NCBI GenBank assembly: GCA_024684175.1
Contig: JAIKXJ010000063.1
Span: 62,001 to 126,000 of the forward strand
From: Erysipelotrichaceae bacterium
GTDB lineage: Bacteria; Bacillota_I; Bacilli_A; Erysipelotrichales; Erysipelotrichaceae
Direction: 5' to 3'
Length of the DNA stretch: 64,000 bases
Part shown: positions 9,895 through 18,126 of the stretch, piece after piece
Position numbering within the stretch: position 1 is the first letter of the stretch
Layout of the letters: every line of letters begins with the position of its first letter
Notes under the pieces: generated by a model
Seen by the model: the letters and a program-made list of their open reading frames with translations, nothing else
Told to the model about the DNA's origin: nothing
Databases searched by the model: none
Translations under genes and position numbers: made by a program

Positions 9895-11645
9895 GTCTTA
9901 GGAATCTTGTGTTTCTTTCTTCCGTAGATGTCGAAGCGGTTGACCCGAAAGTTTTTGAAAGTGATCTCACCGTAATCCAGATCGGCATCGATCTCATAAG
10001 TCGGTTCTTCGATGTAATAGCCGTTTGGTGCCTGAAGTTCCGTAACGGTGATCTTTGCATCGTAAGGAATATCCTTGATGCATATGGCGCCTTCCGAAAC
10101 GTAAGTCTCTCTGTTCAAAGACTTACTGTCAGCTTCCTGCCGGTCGGTGATGCGGTAATAATATTTACCGGGTCTGGCGTTTTTGAGGATGAAAGAACCG
10201 TTTTCGAATTCGCCGACATAAATGTTTTCTTCGTTCTCATGACGGTAAAAGACGTGTTGTTGATCTTCGTCATTGAAGATGTTGAGCGCACCGCTGACGC
10301 AGCGGACAGTTCTTTCCTCACCGCCTTGAACATAAGAGATCTCGAATGTCGCATCGTTGAGAAGGATGCTATGTTCCTCATTCTCCTTGCAGAGTTTGAG
10401 ATCGAAATCGCGTCTTTTATTGATGAACTGCATTTCCGGAGCATCCATACCGATGTAAATGCAGGGATCGCTTCCGAAAGTATAGCCTTTTGCAGGGTTC
10501 GTTTCGGCAAGCAGATAGGTTTGATCCTTAGACACATCACTCAGAGTCTGTTTGATCGATGCATCGCTGAAAAACTCCTTTTCTTTCTTCACATTCAGTT
10601 TCAGCAGATCGCCGTCCATCGGAAAGTCTTTACAGACGAAGGCATGTCCGCGGATCGATGTATCTTTGATCTCATACGGAAAACAGCCGACTTCATCCGT
10701 ATAGAATTCCGTACCGTCAAAATATTTCTGATAACGTTCCGAAGTCTTTACTTCCGTATCATTTTGTATCTGCATATAGACATTGGAAAGATCGACTTTC
10801 CGTCCTGCTTTGATCAAAAGGATCTCCTCGCCACCGTGTTCATCAATGGAAAACAAGGTAAAACCGGCACCCGGGATCGGCGTACCGTACTCATCCGTTT
10901 TGGAAAACGAATACGAATACAGTTCATCGGCCGGAAACAGCGTGATCTTCATTTTCGGTTTCACTTCATAATCTCCTTCATAGGAATACAAGTCCTGCGA
11001 AGATTCCGAATGATAACGGAAACTCTTGTCCATCAAAGAACACTTCGGTACAAGGCGGATCGTTTCTTCATGATCGCTCATCTGCAAGGTCACCGTATCC
11101 CCTTCCTTCTTCAGGATCTGCACATCGGTCTCGGCGATCTCATATTCATCAAGACCTTTGATGCTCAGCGTGTGGATCTGCTGTCTGGCAAAGGAAAAAG
11201 AAAGTTCTTTGACTTCCGTTTCCTCCTCGAAAGAGCCGATCGTTTCCAGGATCTTCTCTTCTCCGAAATCTTTGCTGTCTTTTCCGTCAAAACTGTAACG
11301 CACACCGGATGTGATCTCCCAGATCATCAGCTGGGCAGCAATGTAATACTCTTCTCCCAGGATCTCAAACGCCTTATAGATCTCAAAGATCTTTTTATCG
11401 TCGCAGTTTTGTTTTTCATAGAGATTGTCTTTCGGCGAATAATCGACGAGCGGTTCCATGCAGAAGGCATAGCGTCCGCTTTCCTTGTTGTAAAAACGCA
11501 CGACTTTAAGTTCGTCGAGCTGATCGGCATGCTGAAGAAGGATCTTGAATGAGAATTTGGACATATCCTCGCCCTCCTCCGCATTGATCGGATAAAAACT
11601 CATGCATAACAGAAGCGTCAGCATGATCGTCAGTATTTTTTTCAT
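9879..11645 (-). CDS. Secreted thioester-domain / SpaA-repeat adhesin with incomplete sorting signal
   Basis: Start chosen at the ATG at 11645, which has GGAGG 8 nt upstream and gives a clean signal peptide (MKKILTIMLTLLLCMSFYP, cleavage likely after INA). A thioester domain (TQXA type) follows: Cys in YAFCMEPLVDY near residue 60 and Gln in AAQLMIWEI near 106, the pair that forms the internal thioester in Gram-positive adhesins. Two SpaA/Cna-B-like domains follow: FSKTDEYGTPIPGAGFTLFS to AETNPAKGY, and FDLKLCKE to TELQAPNGYYIEEP. The chain ends in KKHKIPKTCIGN. This looks like the beginning of an LPXTG-type sorting motif, but there is no hydrophobic segment or charged tail after it. The gene lies just upstream of, and overlapping, comEA. 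Ligand unknown. Confidence 0.8.
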   Translation of the reverse strand: MKKILTIMLTLLLCMSFYPINAEEGEDMSKFSFKILLQHADQLDELKVVRFYNKESGRYAFCMEPLVDYSPKDNLYEKQNCDDKKIFEIYKAFEILGEEYYIAAQLMIWEITSGVRYSFDGKDSKDFGEEKILETIGSFEEETEVKELSFSFARQQIHTLSIKGLDEYEIAETDVQILKKEGDTVTLQMSDHEETIRLVPKCSLMDKSFRYHSESSQDLYSYEGDYEVKPKMKITLFPADELYSYSFSKTDEYGTPIPGAGFTLFSIDEHGGEEILLIKAGRKVDLSNVYMQIQNDTEVKTSERYQKYFDGTEFYTDEVGCFPYEIKDTSIRGHAFVCKDFPMDGDLLKLNVKKEKEFFSDASIKQTLSDVSKDQTYLLAETNPAKGYTFGSDPCIYIGMDAPEMQFINKRRDFDLKLCKENEEHSILLNDATFEISYVQGGEERTVRCVSGALNIFNDEDQQHVFYRHENEENIYVGEFENGSFILKNARPGKYYYRITDRQEADSKSLNRETYVSEGAICIKDIPYDAKITVTELQAPNGYYIEEPTYEIDADLDYGEITFKNFRVNRFDIYGRKKHKIPKTCIGN

Positions 11646-11690
11646 AATCATGTCCTCCATATCATGATTAGAAAAAATCATCTTTGATTC

Positions 11691-12320
11691 CTAAACGATG
11701 AAAACGAAAATCTCGGTTTTTCCGTCATTTTTCAACACGAAGAGCGGGTATTGGCCAATCTGGTTCGGATTCAGCAGAGAATAATCGACGCTCAATGTCT
11801 GATTGGTCTTTATGCTGTCACGGATCGTATCGATGATCTCAGCGATCTTTGTCCCTTGCGGGAATGTAAAGTGGTCTTTCATCAGATAAAAGTATTCTTC
11901 TTCATAATCCTCCGTTTCCCGATCATCATTCTGTAGATACGGTGTATTATCAGCTCCCGGTCTGTCGATATAGACCGGCACTTCTTTGATCACTTCTTCA
12001 TAAACGGTGGTCTCGATGATCTTTTCCGGCCGGATCTCATAGGGATAAGAAAAATCCTTACCGCAGATGTGTATGAGCAGGCGGTCTTCAGAAAACTCAT
12101 AACGGTAAGAGACCGGCGATTTGGAAAGGATCATGAAGAACTCATCAAAACTGAAGTCCTTGATCTCATTTAAGACGATTTTTCTTTTCTGCAAAAGATA
12201 AAAGTTGTTGGACGGAATATATTCATACGCCCTTTTGCCGGTGATGCTTTGATTCAGATAAGAAAACGAAAGGATGATCGAAATGATCAGAAAGATGATG
12301 ATGTATATATACTTGCGCAT
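11691..12320 (-). CDS. Membrane-anchored protein of unknown function
   Basis: No family recognised. The 209-residue chain has an N-terminal membrane anchor (YIYIIIFLIISIILSFSYL, residues 4-22) and an extracellular part. A linker with EEVIKEVPVYID lies near residue 110. The end (VDYSLLNPNQIGQYPLFV) vaguely resembles the last strands of bacterial Ig-like (DUF5011-type) domains; this is weak. It lies between greA and the thioester adhesin, 45 bp before the adhesin start, so the two may be co-expressed at the cell surface. Its start codon directly follows the U-run of the greA terminator, and the only SD-like sequence (AGGAGG) lies inside that hairpin, 16 nt upstream. Confidence 0.6.
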   Translation of the reverse strand: MRKYIYIIIFLIISIILSFSYLNQSITGKRAYEYIPSNNFYLLQKRKIVLNEIKDFSFDEFFMILSKSPVSYRYEFSEDRLLIHICGKDFSYPYEIRPEKIIETTVYEEVIKEVPVYIDRPGADNTPYLQNDDRETEDYEEEYFYLMKDHFTFPQGTKIAEIIDTIRDSIKTNQTLSVDYSLLNPNQIGQYPLFVLKNDGKTEIFVFIV

Positions 12321-12348
12321 AAAAAAATGAACAGGTCCTCCTGTTCAT
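12321..12348 (-). terminator. Rho-independent terminator after greA, overlapping the next gene's translation signal
   Basis: Perfect 9-bp stem (12327-12335 with 12340-12348), 4-nt loop and seven U residues on the minus strand. The loop and one stem arm contain AGGAGG, the only SD-like sequence before the gene starting at 12320. Confidence 0.85.
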
Positions 12349-12373
12349 TATTTGCAAGAAATGACAATGATTC

Positions 12374-12838
12374 CTAATAGATCTTCAGGATCTTTACGTC
12401 ATACGGCTCTTCGACTTTGACGGTGACGACATCGTTGACACGCTGGTCAAGGATCGCTTCCGCAAGCGGCGTGACGTTCGACAGCAAGCCGTTGAGCGGA
12501 TCGGCTTCTACAGAACCGACGATCTTGTAAGTCAGTTTGTTCTTGGTATCAAGCTCCTGGATCTCGACGGTCGATCCGATCCTGACGAAATTGGTCTTCT
12601 TGGTCTCGGTGATGACTTCCGCATTCTTGATCTGGTGCTCGAGTTCTTTGATCCTGGCTTCGACTTTGGCCTGATGGTCTCTTGCCGCATCGTAATCCGC
12701 ATTTTCGGAAAGGTCACCCTGTGCACGGGCAGCCTTGAGCTCTTCGATGACTTCTTCTCTTGTTACATGTATCAGAGTATTCAGCTCATTTTTAAGGTCA
12801 TTCAGACCTTCTTCGGTCACATAAAATTTTTCTTCCAT
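12374..12838 (-). CDS. greA: Transcription elongation factor GreA
   Basis: Rescues backtracked RNA polymerase by stimulating transcript cleavage. The 154-residue protein has the N-terminal coiled coil with the acidic tip region (GDLSENADYDAARDHQAKVE) and the C-terminal FKBP-like domain (FVRIGSTVEIQE ... ILKIY). Spaced 13 bp after udk, matching the B. subtilis udk-greA order. A strong terminator follows. Confidence 0.96.
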   Translation of the reverse strand: MEEKFYVTEEGLNDLKNELNTLIHVTREEVIEELKAARAQGDLSENADYDAARDHQAKVEARIKELEHQIKNAEVITETKKTNFVRIGSTVEIQELDTKNKLTYKIVGSVEADPLNGLLSNVTPLAEAILDQRVNDVVTVKVEEPYDVKILKIY

Positions 12839-12851
12839 TGTTCCCTCCAGT

Positions 12852-13499
12852 CTAGAGAATTATATCACTTTTCTCATTCAGTATACTATTGATTTTGGTC
12901 TTCAGCAGGTCGATCGCGACCGTGTTGGATTTGCCTTGCGGAATGATGATGTCCGCATATTGTTTCGTTGGTTCCAGAAATTGATCATGCATCGGCTTGA
13001 CCGTGTTGAGATACTGCTCGGTGATCGATTCGATCGTCCGGGCACGTTCTTTCACGTCTCTTTTCAGACGGCGGATAAAACGGATATCGGCCGGCGTATC
13101 GACGAAGATCTTGATATCTTCAAGCTTTCTTATCTCTTCCCTGTATAAAGCGAAGAGGCCTTCGATGATGATGACATCGCTTGGATGAACGATCTCCGTG
13201 ATATCGGAGCGGTTGTGGACCGTATAGTCATAGGTCGGCTTTTCGATGGTCTCGCCGGCGATCAGCCTGGTGATGTGTTCGGTCATAAGATCGAAATCGA
13301 ATGCCAGCGGATGGTCATAGTTGGTCTTCGCTCTTTCCTCCATCGGCAGATGGGACTGGTCCTTATAATAATCATCTTCGCGGATGATGTTGATCGACTT
13401 GGTATAACGGAATTCATCGATCAGGATACCGGCGATCGATGACTTTCCCGAGCAGGTTCCTCCGGCGATGCCAATGACGATTGGTTTGTTTCTGGACAT
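12852..13499 (-). CDS. udk: Uridine kinase
   Basis: Phosphorylates uridine and cytidine for pyrimidine salvage. The P-loop GIAGGTCSGKSSI lies near residue 10, with YDHPLAFDFDLM, TYDYTVHNRS and IIEGLFALY following, all typical of Udk. 215 residues is full length. SD AAGGAGAT precedes the start. Member of the conserved mltG-udk-greA line. Confidence 0.95.
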   Translation of the reverse strand: MSRNKPIVIGIAGGTCSGKSSIAGILIDEFRYTKSINIIREDDYYKDQSHLPMEERAKTNYDHPLAFDFDLMTEHITRLIAGETIEKPTYDYTVHNRSDITEIVHPSDVIIIEGLFALYREEIRKLEDIKIFVDTPADIRFIRRLKRDVKERARTIESITEQYLNTVKPMHDQFLEPTKQYADIIIPQGKSNTVAIDLLKTKINSILNEKSDIIL

Positions 13500-13517
13500 A
13501 AACTTGGATCTCCTTTA

Positions 13518-14669
13518 TCAATAATCACACGCAAGGTAATAATGCTGGATATTGTATTCGTGTTCCGCTTCCGTTCTGGCAAAGACGGTACCGCCGTCAC
13601 ACATGTTCGCCGAGAAGAAGAAATATCCTTCGCTGGTGTCCGGATGAAGAGCAGCAACGATGACGGTCTCATTCGGGCAGCAGACCGGTCCCGGCGGGAA
13701 GCCCTGGACCGTATAAGTGTTGTACGGATCCGGCCTCCAGGTATAGTCGAGCGTATCGCCGACTTCATAACATTCATCCTTGCTCAGATCGAAGGCGTAA
13801 CAAGCTGTGACGGTCGAGCCCAGGATCTCCGGCGCATTGAGTCTCGTGACAAAGACACCGGCGATCTTTTTCGAATCTTCCGGATCTCCGGATTCCCACT
13901 GCACGATCGATGCCAGCGTAAAGACCTCGTGGATCGAGAACTCGGACGCATTGAATTCATCGATATGCCGGTTGTAGACGTCCAGTGTACGGTCTAAAAA
14001 CCTTCTGGTGATCTCATCACAGTTGGTGAATTCGAAGAACTCATAGGTATCCGGGAACAGATAGCCCTCCAGATAATACTTCACATTCTCACCGAAGATA
14101 TCTTCCGTCAGGAACGGATACTCGCTCATATAGGAACGGATGACGCTCTCATCGTTCCAGTAGGCAAGCAATTCTTCTTCCGAAACAGTCGTATTTTCAC
14201 CGAGTTTCTTGGCATAAGAGCGGATGAAGTCACCTTCGTCAAAGGATAAGGTGACGGTATCCTGATGGGCATTGGCCGGATCAGCCAAAAAAGCCAGGAC
14301 TTCATCCAAAGTGATCGGACGAAGTGTGCCGTAGCCGTCATCGACGGCGTGCGGGATCTCGAAATAACCGGCCGCAAAGGAATACCCGGTGAAGATGCGG
14401 TTATAGTAATAGACCATATCCGCATTCTTTAAGATCCCCTCGCTCTCCAGCTTGTCGAGCGTGGATTTTCCATATGCGCCTTCATCGACGATGAACGCCG
14501 TGGTCTCACACGGTCCGTTTCCGTCTGCACAGATCTGACCGCTGAGAAAACGGTCGGAAAGCTTTAAAGACGAACGAACATAGAAAATGATCCCCAGGAT
14601 CAAAGAGGTGATGATCAGAAGTACGGCAAAAATGGCGATCAGGACTTTATTTCTCTTCTTCATAAGCAC
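13518..14669 (-). CDS. mltG: Endolytic murein transglycosylase MltG
   Basis: Membrane-bound lytic transglycosylase that cuts nascent glycan strands. One N-terminal membrane helix (KVLIAIFAVLLIITSLILG), a LysM-like region, then the YceG domain (YYLEGYLFPDTYEF, LASIVQWESGD, NTYTVQGFPPGPVCCP, YFFFSANMC). The Glu in IVQWES aligns with the Glu of the family's IVEKET motif that I take as catalytic; the first Glu of that motif is Gln here. The GTG at 14669 has GAGGT well spaced; an ATG at 14663 is the alternative. The start overlaps the DUF1292 gene by 23 bp. The C-terminal half has several extra cysteines. Confidence 0.92.
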   Translation of the reverse strand: MLMKKRNKVLIAIFAVLLIITSLILGIIFYVRSSLKLSDRFLSGQICADGNGPCETTAFIVDEGAYGKSTLDKLESEGILKNADMVYYYNRIFTGYSFAAGYFEIPHAVDDGYGTLRPITLDEVLAFLADPANAHQDTVTLSFDEGDFIRSYAKKLGENTTVSEEELLAYWNDESVIRSYMSEYPFLTEDIFGENVKYYLEGYLFPDTYEFFEFTNCDEITRRFLDRTLDVYNRHIDEFNASEFSIHEVFTLASIVQWESGDPEDSKKIAGVFVTRLNAPEILGSTVTACYAFDLSKDECYEVGDTLDYTWRPDPYNTYTVQGFPPGPVCCPNETVIVAALHPDTSEGYFFFSANMCDGGTVFARTEAEHEYNIQHYYLACDY

Positions 14670-14880
14670 TGACTACCTCATCGACCATGGCGAGCTCTTC
14701 CGGATCATCGACCGGATAGAGATTGGCTTCATCGTCATAGGTCAAAGCGTAGAGTTCGTCTTCCTTGCCTTCTTCATAGACGACGACATATTGTTTTTCA
14801 TTGGCATCAAAAGTCAGGTAGATCTTCATTTCGACTTCTTTGCCGTTATCATCTGTGATAAAAATGGAGTTTTCTTTCAT
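14647..14880 (-). CDS. DUF1292 family protein (YrzB-like)
   Basis: A 77-residue acidic protein (SIFITDDNGKEVEMKIYLTF ... YALTYDDEANLYPVDDPEEL) matching the small DUF1292 family of unknown function, which sits between ireB/ruvX and mltG in Firmicutes. The same position here supports the call. The ribosome binding site is weak (AGAAAG). Confidence 0.87.
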   Translation of the reverse strand: MKENSIFITDDNGKEVEMKIYLTFDANEKQYVVVYEEGKEDELYALTYDDEANLYPVDDPEELAMVDEVVSAYEEEK

Positions 14881-14918
14881 AAAACGATCTTTCTAACAGT
14901 TATCGATTAACGAAATAG

Positions 14919-14938
14919 ACTCTCCGCGAACGGAGAGT
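14919..14938 (-). terminator. Hairpin with UUCG loop between ireB and the DUF1292 gene
   Basis: Perfect 8-bp stem ACTCTCCG/CGGAGAGT closed on the minus strand by a UUCG tetraloop, 42 bp after ireB. The downstream U tract is poor (CTATTTCGTT), so it may be an attenuator or a processing or stability hairpin rather than a full terminator. It lies where ruvX is found in relatives. Confidence 0.5.
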
Positions 14939-14979
14939 ACTATCATTCATTTTCTAGAGATCCTTTACTGTATTCATTA

Positions 14980-15237
14980 TTATTTGCTTTCAAGATAATA
15001 TCTGACAAGCTCTTCGATGATCTCGTATCGTTCGACCTGCTGGATATTATTGCGGGCATTTTTGTGAGATGAGATATAGGCAGGATCATTACTGATGAGA
15101 TATCCGGAGATCTGATTGACGGCATTGTAGCCGCGTTCCTCAAGTGCCTCGGAGACTTCCTTGAGAAGCTGTTTCATATTCTCCCTCTTGATCTCTTCCG
15201 AAGTAAATAACATCGTTCTGGAATTGTTTGAAGCCAT
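14980..15237 (-). CDS. ireB: IreB family regulatory phosphoprotein (DUF965, YrzL)
   Basis: Small cytoplasmic protein; the Enterococcus homolog IreB is phosphorylated by the Ser/Thr kinase IreK and affects cephalosporin resistance. Typical family stretches: LKEVSEALEERGYNAVNQI, GYLISNDPAYISSHKNAR and ELVRYYLESK. Start at the ATG at 15237 because GGAGG lies 8 nt upstream; a GTG at 15255 is open but overlaps that SD. An N-terminal TMLFTSEE stretch holds possible phosphorylatable Thr residues. Directly downstream of alaS, as in Bacillus. Confidence 0.93.
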   Translation of the reverse strand: MASNNSRTMLFTSEEIKRENMKQLLKEVSEALEERGYNAVNQISGYLISNDPAYISSHKNARNNIQQVERYEIIEELVRYYLESK

Positions 15238-15279
15238 ATTCAACACCTCCCTCACTTAATTATACACTATATATTTAGC

Positions 15280-17895
15280 TCAGTTCAGCAGTTTTTCGAC
15301 TTGTGAGACGATGAGAGAAGGATCGGCATTTGAACCGCCGCCCTGGGCAAGATCGGGACGTCCGCCGCCCTTTCCGTTGGCTGTAGCACAGGCTTTGGAG
15401 ATGACTTCGCCGCACTTGATGCCGGAGGCAAGCGCCTTATCGCCGGCAGCCGCGACCATCGAAAGTTTTTCGCCGTTCCTGTTGACGATGAAAACGAATC
15501 CGCCGTCGAGCTTGTTCTTGATGCCGTTGGCATAATCCTTGAGATTTCCGGAATGATCATCCAGCTGAAGCAGGATATAGCGGAACTTGCCATTGTCTTT
15601 CGCCTTGGCGATCAGAGCATTGGCTTCTTCGTTCATCAGCTTCTCCTTGATCGTCTTGAGCTCGGACTGCAGCTTGGCGTTTTCATCTTTCAGAGCAACG
15701 ATGCGGTCAAAGATCATGTCGAAGTTCTTGAGCTTGAGTTCGTCCATGATCCGGTCGAGACGCAGTTCATAGTCCTTGAAGCCTTCATAGGCTTTCTGTT
15801 TCGTACAGCATTCGATCCTGCGGATACCGGAACCGATGGATTCTTCATAGTTGATCTTGAATACACCGAGTTCCGCCGTGTTGGACGCATGGGTACCGCC
15901 GCAGAATTCTTTGGATACATCGCCCATCGAAACGACACGGACCTTGTCACCGTATTTCTCGTCGAACAAAGCGATCGCACCGGTCTTCTTGGCGTCTTCG
16001 ATCGACAGGACATCCGTCTTGATCGGCAAGTTCATCGCGATATAGGAATTGACCAGAGCTTCCACTTCGTTCAGCTGTTCTCTGGAGACTTTCTCATAAT
16101 GAGAGAAGTCGAATCTCGCATAGTCCTTGCAGACATAGGAACCGGCTTGCGCAATGTGACTTCCCAGGACCCGGATCAGTGCCGCCTGCAGCAGATGGAC
16201 CGAGGAGTGATTGGCCTTGATCTTCTGACGGTCTTCCGCAGCGATCTTCAGCTTGAGGACATCACCTTTCTTCGCCTGGCCTTTTACGACTTTCACATGG
16301 TGCAAGAACTGGCCGTTCGGCGCTTTTTTGACATCGGTGACTTTCGCTTCAAAATCTTGCGAACAGATGATGCCTTCATCGGCGATCTGGCCGCCCGATT
16401 CCGCATAGAAACAGGAACGGTCGAAGGCGATCTCGCCTTCCGTATCGATCAGATCGACAGTCTTACCGGAAACAAATGTTCCGGTGATCGTGCCTTCATC
16501 TTCGAGTTTTTCATAGCCGGTGAAGTAGAACGGTGCTTTGAATTCCAGCAGGTCCTGTGACTGTCCGTGCATCGATTCTTCGACATCTCTGGCATTTCTG
16601 GCCATCTCACGCTGTTTTGCCATGCAGGCATTGAAACCTTCGATGTCACACTTCAGACCCTTCTCTTCCGCCGATTCGATCGTCATCTCTTTTGGGAATC
16701 CGTACGTATCATAGAGTTTGAAGATCACTTCTCCGCTCAAAACGCCGTCAGAAGCCTTTTTCAGCTCTTCTGCAAGCAGTTTCTCGCCGTTGGATAACGT
16801 TAACAGGAAAGACTGTTCTTCCTTTAGGATGAGCTTTTTGACGAACTCTTTCTTATCCATCAGATACGGATAGAATTCTTTCATGTTCTCGCAGACGACG
16901 TCGACCAGTTCATAAAGGAATGGCTTGTCGATGCCGATGTTCCTTCCGTAACGCATCGCTCTTCGCAAGACTCTTCTCAAGACATAGCCTCTGCCTTCAT
17001 TGGAGAAGGTCGCGCCGTCCGACAGTGCGAAGACGCAGGTACGGATGTGGTCTGCGATGACCCTGTAAGCCATCTTTTCTTGCGCATACGGTTTATTTGC
17101 GAATTTTTCCGTTTCCTTGATATAAGGCAGGAACAGGTCGGTATCGAAGTTGGTCTCGCCGTCCTGAATAAGGGCTGTGAGACGTTCAAGACCCATACCG
17201 GTATCGATGTTCTTCTGCGGAAGTTCTTTGTACTGGCTGCGCGGCATCTCGTCCGGCTTGCAGTTGTATTGTGAGAAGACGACGTTCCATACCTCGATGT
17301 AACGATCGTTTTCGATATCTTCAAAGAAGAGCTTATCGCCTAAGCCCTGCGGATCGTATTTCTCACCGCGATCATAGAAGATCTCGGAATCCGGTCCGCC
17401 CGGACCTTCACCGATCTCCCAGAAATTATCTTCCGTCTTGCGGATGTGCGCCGGATCGATATCGGTCTGCTTCGTCCAGATCTCATAAGCCTGATTGTCA
17501 TCCGGATAGATCGTGACATACATCCTGGACTTATCGAAACCGATCCATTCTTCGGAAGTCAGAAATTCCCAGGCCCATTTGATCGCATCTTCCTTGAAAT
17601 AATCGCCGATCGAAAAGTTGCCCAGCATCTCAAAGAAGGTATGATGTCTGGCTGTCTTGCCGACGTTCTCGATATCGTTGGTACGGATGCACTTCTGCGC
17701 ATTGGTGATTCGGTTGCATCTCGGTTTTTCTCTGCCGTCGAAATACTTCTTGAGACCGGAAACACCGGCATTGATCCAAAGCAGCGTCGGATCATTCACC
17801 GGGACCAGTGAGACGCCCGGTTCGATCATGTGCCCCTTCGATACGAAGAAGTCCAAGAATTTCTGTCTGACCTGATTTCCTGTTAAATAGTTCAT
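15280..17895 (-). CDS. alaS: Alanyl-tRNA synthetase
   Basis: Charges tRNA-Ala and edits mischarged Ser and Gly. Catalytic domain from residue 1 (NQVRQKFLDFFVSKGHMIEP), editing domain with zinc-site motifs (NHSSVHLLQ and CGGTHASNTAE), and C-terminal oligomerisation/DHHA1 domain ending in GGGRPDLAQGGG. 871 residues, full length. Start at the ATG at 17895, preceded by GGAGG; the reading frame continues upstream to 17955, but that part lies inside the T-box leader. Confidence 0.97.
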   Translation of the reverse strand: MNYLTGNQVRQKFLDFFVSKGHMIEPGVSLVPVNDPTLLWINAGVSGLKKYFDGREKPRCNRITNAQKCIRTNDIENVGKTARHHTFFEMLGNFSIGDYFKEDAIKWAWEFLTSEEWIGFDKSRMYVTIYPDDNQAYEIWTKQTDIDPAHIRKTEDNFWEIGEGPGGPDSEIFYDRGEKYDPQGLGDKLFFEDIENDRYIEVWNVVFSQYNCKPDEMPRSQYKELPQKNIDTGMGLERLTALIQDGETNFDTDLFLPYIKETEKFANKPYAQEKMAYRVIADHIRTCVFALSDGATFSNEGRGYVLRRVLRRAMRYGRNIGIDKPFLYELVDVVCENMKEFYPYLMDKKEFVKKLILKEEQSFLLTLSNGEKLLAEELKKASDGVLSGEVIFKLYDTYGFPKEMTIESAEEKGLKCDIEGFNACMAKQREMARNARDVEESMHGQSQDLLEFKAPFYFTGYEKLEDEGTITGTFVSGKTVDLIDTEGEIAFDRSCFYAESGGQIADEGIICSQDFEAKVTDVKKAPNGQFLHHVKVVKGQAKKGDVLKLKIAAEDRQKIKANHSSVHLLQAALIRVLGSHIAQAGSYVCKDYARFDFSHYEKVSREQLNEVEALVNSYIAMNLPIKTDVLSIEDAKKTGAIALFDEKYGDKVRVVSMGDVSKEFCGGTHASNTAELGVFKINYEESIGSGIRRIECCTKQKAYEGFKDYELRLDRIMDELKLKNFDMIFDRIVALKDENAKLQSELKTIKEKLMNEEANALIAKAKDNGKFRYILLQLDDHSGNLKDYANGIKNKLDGGFVFIVNRNGEKLSMVAAAGDKALASGIKCGEVISKACATANGKGGGRPDLAQGGGSNADPSLIVSQVEKLLN

Positions 17896-17909
17896 AATTA
17901 CCTCCGGAA

Positions 17910-18111
17910 AATAATAAAACGTCCTCTCTAAGGACGTCGTAAAACGCGGTACCACCTTAGTTCAGACATTGCTGTCTGCCCTCAGATCCTTAACGCGGAA
18001 CACGTCGGGCATTGCCCCGAATCAAAGAAGTAGCTTCATGCGCCGCCGCTGCATCTTTTCACCAACCAGATGCTCTCTGAAAGTTTTGAAGCGCACTACT
18101 TATCTTCTTTC
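17910..18111 (-). promoter_or_regulatory. T-box leader of alaS (tRNA-Ala sensor)
   Basis: The conserved T-box antiterminator sequence AAGGTGGTACCGCG lies at 17945-17959 on the minus strand. A Stem I begins near 18111, and its specifier loop shows GCT (18032-18034), an Ala codon, followed by A-CUUCUUU pairing back to the 5' arm. A terminator (7-bp stem 17919-17925/17931-17937, then UUUUA) lies before the alaS SD. Uncharged tRNA-Ala should favour antitermination. Confidence 0.93.
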
Positions 18112-18126
18112 AATATAGTATCACAA

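Noticed and set aside
9812..10060. A programmed -1 frameshift producing an adhesin-ComEA fusion
   Set aside because: No slippery heptamer or downstream pseudoknot is evident at AAGACATG, and comEA has its own ATG and start of the membrane helix. Kept only as an option in the findings.
9909..11552. 547-residue open frame on the plus strand opposite the adhesin gene
   Set aside because: It mirrors the real gene; composition is rich in Phe, Ile, Arg and Asp as expected from antisense of GAT/ATC-rich codons, with no domain, SD or promoter. Similar long antisense frames at 25061-26650, 36109-37449 and 3518-4417 were rejected for the same reason.
17896..17955. 20-residue N-terminal extension of AlaRS (also seen for ValRS and ThrRS)
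   Set aside because: These codons lie within T-box leader and terminator sequences; the inner ATGs have GGAGG sites and match the family starts.
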